From Acidobacteriota bacterium (lineage in GTDB: Bacteria; Acidobacteriota; Blastocatellia; Pyrinomonadales; Pyrinomonadaceae), in NCBI GenBank assembly GCA_003222935.1, contig QHXL01000050.1:7540-26351 (forward strand): a stretch of 18,812 nt of DNA. Direction: 5' to 3'. A model generated the notes under the pieces. The model saw only the letters and a list, made by a program, of their open reading frames with translations. It was not told where the DNA came from and ran no database searches. The position numbers and the translations under genes are program-made. Positions 14,886 to 18,812 of the stretch are shown piece by piece. How positions within the stretch are numbered: position 1 is the first letter of the stretch; every line of letters begins with the position of its first letter.

Positions 14886-15973
14886 ATGACAATGAACGGC
14901 TTCGCCACCCCTGAAGGAACGTCTCGTTACGCCATTCGCTTCAAGAACGCCGCACCACATCACTTTCGCAGGGAACAGACTCTGATTCTCTCTTCAATCG
15001 GGATTGGTACCTATCTCGGAAACGCCAACGCGGCGACCGACGACAGTTATACCGATGCCATCGTGCGCGCGGTCCAACTCGGAACGAACGTTATCGACTC
15101 CGCCGCGAACTACCGTTTCCAGCGAAGTGAGCGATCGATCGGAAAAGCCCTCGCGAAGTTGAAGGACGAACACGGGTTTTCGCGCGAGGAGTTAGTTATC
15201 TGCACCACGGGTGGCTACCTGCCGCTCGACGCGGCGCCCCCCTTGTCGAGGAGACATTTGTGAAACCGGGCATTGCGACGTTCGATGATTTCATCGGCGG
15301 CAGTCACTGTATGACACCGGCATACCTTCAGAACCAACTCGATCAATCGCTTACCAACCTCGATCTCGAATCGTTGGATGTTTACTACATCCACAATCCG
15401 GAGTCGCAGTTGGGCCAGGTGTCTGAAGAAGAGTTCTTCCATCGAATTACTGCGGCGTTTGAACTCCTTGAGAAGAATCGGAAGTCAGGAAAGTTCACCT
15501 TTTACGGTGTGGCAACCTGGAATGGTTTTCGAGTGACGCCTGACTCGAAGGACTATCATTCGTTGTCGCGGATGGTCGAAGCTGCAAAGAGAGTCGGTGG
15601 CGAGAATCATGGGTTTCGTTTCATTCAGCTGCCTTTCAATCTGGCAATGCCTGAGGCGTTGACACTCGTCAACCAACAAGTTGGCGACCAAAAACTATCA
15701 ACTCTGGAAGCTGCCGAAGCATTCAACATCACTGTTGTGGCCAGTGCTTCGATGTTGCAAGGCCGCGTGGCCCAGGACCTTCCCGACTCCGTTCGTAAAC
15801 CACTTGGTTCACTTGCCACCGACGCTCAAACGGCCGTTCAATTTGTGCGCTCCACTCCGGGAGTGACGACAGCGCTGGTGGGAATGAGTCGAGTCGCGCA
15901 TGTAGAAGAGAATTTGAAACTCACCGAAGTTGAGCCGGTTGCACGAGAAGGTTTTTCGAAGTTGTTCTCTTAA
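14886..15973 (+). pseudogene. Aldo/keto reductase, split by a one-base frameshift at a C6 tract and lacking the catalytic Lys
   Basis: Two frames together make one ~360-residue aldo/keto reductase. The first (to 15262) has IGIGTYLGN and NVIDSAANYRFQRSERSIGK, holding the tetrad Asp and Tyr. The second (open from about 15240) continues EETFVKPGIATFDDF, then LESLDVYYIHNPESQ with the tetrad His, GKFTFYGVATWNGFR and the C-terminal nucleotide-binding part ending TPGVTTALVGMSR. The switch lies at CCCCCC (15236-15242 region): one more C would restore AAPPLVEETFVKPGI. The catalytic Lys, expected in 'TKGGY', is Thr here (codon ACG at 15207; AAG would need one change). Frameshift plus lost Lys suggest decay, though the shift alone could be a sequencing error. 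ATG 14886 or 14892 is the likely start; a TTG at 14853 would overlap the divergent cupin gene. Confidence 0.75.
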
Positions 15974-15987
15974 CCAGAGACCGAGAG

Positions 15988-16323
15988 ATGGCTGAAACTC
16001 GCTACAAGTCGTTTTCAGAATTCTGGCCCTTCTACGTAACCGAACACAGTAAACCGGGCACACGCCTTCTTCACCTTATCGGCACCACCACCAGCATCGC
16101 TTTGCTGATCTACCTTATCGCCACCGGGCCCTGGTGGCTGTTTCCTTTAGCGTTCATTCCTGGCTACGGCTGCGCCTGGCTCGCTCACTTCCTCATTGAG
16201 AAAAATCGACCGGCGACATTCAAGTATCCTCTGTGGTCGTTTCTGGCTGACTACAAGATGATAGCGCTGATGATTACCGGAAAGATTGGCAGCGAAATTG
16301 AAAAGGCCAGGGAAAGAATTTAG
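15988..16323 (+). CDS. DUF962/Mpo1-like membrane protein
   Basis: A 111-residue protein matching the DUF962 (Mpo1-like) family at full length. It begins with the typical SFSEFWPFYVTEHSKPGTRL and LLHLIGTT, has two hydrophobic segments (SIALLIYLIATGPWWLFPLA, then FIPGYGCAWLAHFLIEKNRP) and the family's PATFKYPLWSFLADYKM. The conserved His residues (EHSKP, LLHLIG, AHFLIEKNRPA) are those linked to iron-dependent alpha-oxidation of 2-hydroxy fatty acids by yeast Mpo1; the bacterial role is not established. It starts 14 bp after the reductase stop with GAGAG upstream and probably shares its transcript. The family call is secure; activity is inference. Confidence 0.9.
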   Translation: MAETRYKSFSEFWPFYVTEHSKPGTRLLHLIGTTTSIALLIYLIATGPWWLFPLAFIPGYGCAWLAHFLIEKNRPATFKYPLWSFLADYKMIALMITGKIGSEIEKARERI

Positions 16324-16435
16324 GAATCGTTTCTAACCGCGAACACACCTCGCAGACAACCTTTCTACCCGGCTACCTCCTCAAACAGACACTTTCCCCA
16401 AGCTCACAGCAATTCCAATCTGTTTGGAGGTCCCG

Positions 16436-17731
16436 ATGAGAGTCAAGTTTTCTTTACTTTCGCTCCTCTTTCTCGTTATTCCCGCCCAGGTAGCCTTCGC
16501 CAAATCATCAATAAATACCCTGGTAACGCTTGCGGCATCCGAAAGAAACGAAGAAGCAGCCCCGGCTATTGCAGAACTGCGGGCGCTTGGCCCAGCTGGT
16601 CTGGAAAGTTTGCTGCGCGCGTATGACTCTGCAATTGCAAATCACATCGCTAATCCGACCCTGGCCTCAACTCCAGAATGGCAACGAATCACAACGGCGC
16701 TGGACGCAGTTAGCCAGCAGCGAAACAGCTACCTGTCGGGTCTCTACTGGTACACGGACATTCAACAAGCGCAAAAAGTTTCAGCCGAAACCGGCAAGCC
16801 GATTCTCTCTTTGCGTCTTCTCGGTAAGCTCACTGATGAGTTGAGCTGCGCTAATAGTCGGTTCTTCCGCACGGTACTCTATTCAAACTCTGAAATTTCG
16901 ACTTTGCTTCGCAGCCGGTTTGTCCTTCATTGGCAATCGGTGCGACCTGTACCAATCATCACAATCGATTTTGGCGATGGTCGTAAGCTTGAACGCACCG
17001 TAACGGGAAATAGCATTCACTATATCCTCAACTCGGATGGCCAACCGCTTGACGCACTGCCGGGCGTCTATGGGCCACAGGCTTTTGCGAGAAGTTTGGC
17101 GAACGCTGAAACACTCTTCAAAAGTTTGCAGGGCAAATCCGAAATCGTAAAACGCGACTTCTTAAACGAATACTATCGGAAGCTCAACAACAAGATTTCC
17201 GTGGGCTGGCTCAACGACATCACAAAGCTCGGCGTCAAAAAGCCAGAGGGTGTGATGATCGAAGTTGGAAACGACGGCGAAGCGTTGAGCATCATGCCTC
17301 TTGCTGTCACGAAAGCTATTACTGAACGGACTATCCTCCGCGCCATGACTGCGGGCTCCGAGGCGTTAGGAAGAGTCACGGATGAATCTACCTGGTTAAA
17401 GATCGCCGCGCTTCATAGTGCCGATGCAGTGCTTGATGATCGCAGCATCGCGTTGATCAGGAAGCAGAATCCGGAGTTGGAGCCAAAAGTACTTTCCGCC
17501 TTGATCGAGAAGTTCCAACACTCAGTTGCTCTCGACACAGTGCGTAACGAATACAGGATGCACACGCAGCTACTGGCCTGGCTCTCTCGCGATCCAACTC
17601 GCACGGACATTGAAAAGTTCAACGAGAAAGTTTATGCCGAACTCTTCATCACTCCGCGCTCAGATCCCTGGCTCGGCTTACTCATGCCCGACACTTACAC
17701 CGCCATAGACAACAGCGGCGTAGTGAAATAA
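16436..17731 (+). CDS. Secreted thioredoxin-fold-like protein of unknown function
   Basis: A 431-residue protein with a clear signal peptide (MRVKFSLLSLLFLVIPAQVA, cut near FA/KSS). The ATG at 16436 has GGAGG 5 nt upstream; the upstream in-frame TTG at 16424 overlaps that site and is unlikely. A helical N-terminal part is followed by a segment around residues 110-200 (YTDIQQAQKVSAETGKPIL, later CANSRFFRTVLYSNSEI, RFVLHW) with the layout of DUF255/thioredoxin-like domains of exported proteins: 'A...ak...KPIL..', then 'c......f....v...i...fv'. Only one Cys (SCANS) is present and no CxxC, so disulfide exchange is not expected. The C-terminal half (from ~230) is helical and unrecognised. It probably lies in the periplasm or outside. 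A 112-bp gap separates it from the DUF962 gene. Confidence 0.65.
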   Translation: MRVKFSLLSLLFLVIPAQVAFAKSSINTLVTLAASERNEEAAPAIAELRALGPAGLESLLRAYDSAIANHIANPTLASTPEWQRITTALDAVSQQRNSYLSGLYWYTDIQQAQKVSAETGKPILSLRLLGKLTDELSCANSRFFRTVLYSNSEISTLLRSRFVLHWQSVRPVPIITIDFGDGRKLERTVTGNSIHYILNSDGQPLDALPGVYGPQAFARSLANAETLFKSLQGKSEIVKRDFLNEYYRKLNNKISVGWLNDITKLGVKKPEGVMIEVGNDGEALSIMPLAVTKAITERTILRAMTAGSEALGRVTDESTWLKIAALHSADAVLDDRSIALIRKQNPELEPKVLSALIEKFQHSVALDTVRNEYRMHTQLLAWLSRDPTRTDIEKFNEKVYAELFITPRSDPWLGLLMPDTYTAIDNSGVVK

Positions 17732-17739
17732 GTTAATTT

Positions 17740-17824
17740 CTCTGTGAGTCTCTGTGTCTCTGTGGACTCTGTGGTGAAGGCGGAGTTTCACCACAGAGTC
17801 ACGGAGCCACAGAGCGCCACAGAG
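17740..17824. repeat. CTCTGTG-repeat hairpin element
   Basis: Four copies of CTCTGTG start at 17740, 17750, 17758 and 17767, and their complement CACAGAG appears at 17792, 17808 and 17818, with a CACGGAG variant at 17800. The two blocks fold on each other: 17765-17778 pairs with 17787-17800 (14 bp, perfect) around an 8-nt loop. It lies directly after the stop of the secreted protein gene. Dispersed repeats of this CTCTGTG/CACAGAG kind occur between genes in several bacterial phyla. It may act as a transcript end or be a mobile repeat; no U-run follows the stem. Confidence 0.75.
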
Positions 17825-17960
17825 ATCAAACCCTACTCCAAAGTCACCTTTCACAAGACCACGCTTTACCCCATAATCCGCTCGTTACAGTTTTAGACTA
17901 CAGTTCTAATCCCAACCCGGCGCTACCGCGCTCGGTACTGACTATTGAGCGAGCAACCAA

Positions 17961-18812
17961 ATGTTTCGAACTCTGCTTCTCCTATGCGTCTGTCTTCCCT
18001 CGACAGTCGTCGCCCAAACAAAGATCCAGGACCGTGTTCGGAGCTTTCGCCAAACCAACGAACACAAGATCCTGGGCGAGTTTCTTTCTCTACTTTCAAT
18101 TCCAAACATCACTTCCGGCAACGCGCAAATTCGTAAGAACGCCGCACAGATAGTTGAGATGATGAAGCAGCGCGGATTGAATCCAAGACTCCTGGAAGCA
18201 AAAACTCCCAACACACCACCGCTTGTTTATGGAGAATGGAAAACCCCAGGCGCGAGCAGAACGCTTGTTCTCTATGCGCACTACGACGGTCAACCAACGG
18301 ACCCTAAGCAATGGACTGGAACGCTGCCGTGGCAACCGGTTTTTCGTTCAGCAGCATTGGAAGCTGACGGCAAGATACTCCCCGCTCCCGCACCCGGAGA
18401 TTCCCTAAATCCTGAATGGCGTCTTTACGCCAGGTCAGCGTCAGACGACAAAGCCGGCGTAATGGCGATCCTCACGGCGTTCGATGCACTCAAAGCAAAC
18501 TCGATTGGGCCAACTTCAAACATCAAGTTTGTATTTGAAGGCGAGGAAGAAGCAGGTTCGGCCCACCTCGGCGAAATCATCCAGCTCAACAAAGACTTAC
18601 TGGAAGCAGACGCATGGATCATTTGCGATGGACCGGTACATCAGTCGGGGGTAAAGCAAGTTGTCTTTGGTGCTCGCGGCGACGTCAACGTCGATGTGAT
18701 GGTCTATGGAGCTAAGCGTCCACTGCACAGCGGCCACTATGGCAACTGGGTCTATAATCCGGCAATGCAACTCGCGCGTCTGTTAGCCACGATGAAAGAC
18801 GACGATGGCCGG
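17961..18812 (+). CDS. Secreted M20-family metallopeptidase (C-terminus beyond right edge)
   Basis: 284 residues are visible, running off the right end. A signal peptide is evident (MFRTLLLLCVCLPSTVVA, cut before QTK). The catalytic domain of M20/M28-type di-zinc peptidases follows: LVLYAHYDGQP (first metal His and catalytic Asp), LYARSASDDKAGVMAILTAF (bridging Asp), KFVFEGEEEAGS (catalytic Glu and metal Glu). The start of the lid domain (GARGDVNVDVMVYGAKRPLH, then SGHYG) shows that it is an M20 dipeptidase/carboxypeptidase-like enzyme. It should cleave small peptides outside the cytoplasm. The start ATG at 17961 gives a normal signal peptide; no strong ribosome binding site is seen. Confidence 0.9.
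   Translation, partial: MFRTLLLLCVCLPSTVVAQTKIQDRVRSFRQTNEHKILGEFLSLLSIPNITSGNAQIRKNAAQIVEMMKQRGLNPRLLEAKTPNTPPLVYGEWKTPGASRTLVLYAHYDGQPTDPKQWTGTLPWQPVFRSAALEADGKILPAPAPGDSLNPEWRLYARSASDDKAGVMAILTAFDALKANSIGPTSNIKFVFEGEEEAGSAHLGEIIQLNKDLLEADAWIICDGPVHQSGVKQVVFGARGDVNVDVMVYGAKRPLHSGHYGNWVYNPAMQLARLLATMKDDDGR

Overview
The window looks like an Acidobacteriota chromosome, most likely class Blastocatellia (Pyrinomonadaceae-like). The pointers are a base composition near 50% GC, a secreted protein with a long Asn/Ser linker, a PrsK/PrsR-like two-component pair, and many secreted proteins of the Acidobacteria/Planctomycetes kind. This placement is inference from gene style; there is no rRNA or marker phylogeny here. 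No tRNA, rRNA, CRISPR array or intact insertion sequence was seen.

Positions 1-5357 (all minus strand) hold the most unusual part. In transcription order it contains a nucleotidyltransferase of the NTP_transf_5 type (directly after lepA), a ~300-bp intergenic stretch with two candidate promoters, an exported protein with two STN-like domains, a 60-residue precursor-like peptide with a strong ribosome binding site, an HPr-kinase-like P-loop protein (frameshifted in this sequence), a radical SAM enzyme with C-terminal cysteines, and a sulfotransferase-like protein that runs off the left edge. HPr-kinase-like kinases, nucleotidyltransferases and sulfotransferases are recurring tailoring genes in RiPP loci (e.g. 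some lasso peptide clusters). My reading is an undescribed RiPP or peptide-modification locus. A cyclase, transporter or PqqD-like recognition protein is not visible and may lie left of the window.

Positions 5384-8620 (minus) are mostly housekeeping: lepA (EF4), a membrane-anchored Asn-rich protein and a ferredoxin/metallo-beta-lactamase fusion. The gap 8621-8819 is filled by a long inverted repeat with duplicated outer motifs, a possible MITE or REP-type element.

Positions 8820-14853 (minus) read as a tightly packed operon: cupin, group II PLP-dependent decarboxylase (8-bp overlap), CysQ/inositol-monophosphatase-family phosphatase (4-bp overlap), a PrsK-like histidine kinase (20-bp gap) and a PrsR-like sigma-54 activator carrying GAFTSA instead of GAFTGA. 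No exosortase or PEP-CTERM gene is visible.

Positions 14886-18812 (plus) start divergently with an aldo/keto reductase broken by a one-base shift at a six-C run and lacking its catalytic Lys. Then come a DUF962/Mpo1-like membrane protein, a secreted thioredoxin-fold-like protein, a hairpin built of CTCTGTG repeats, and a secreted M20-type metallopeptidase cut by the right edge. Two single-base frameshifts among otherwise intact genes mean that real decay and sequencing error must both be considered.
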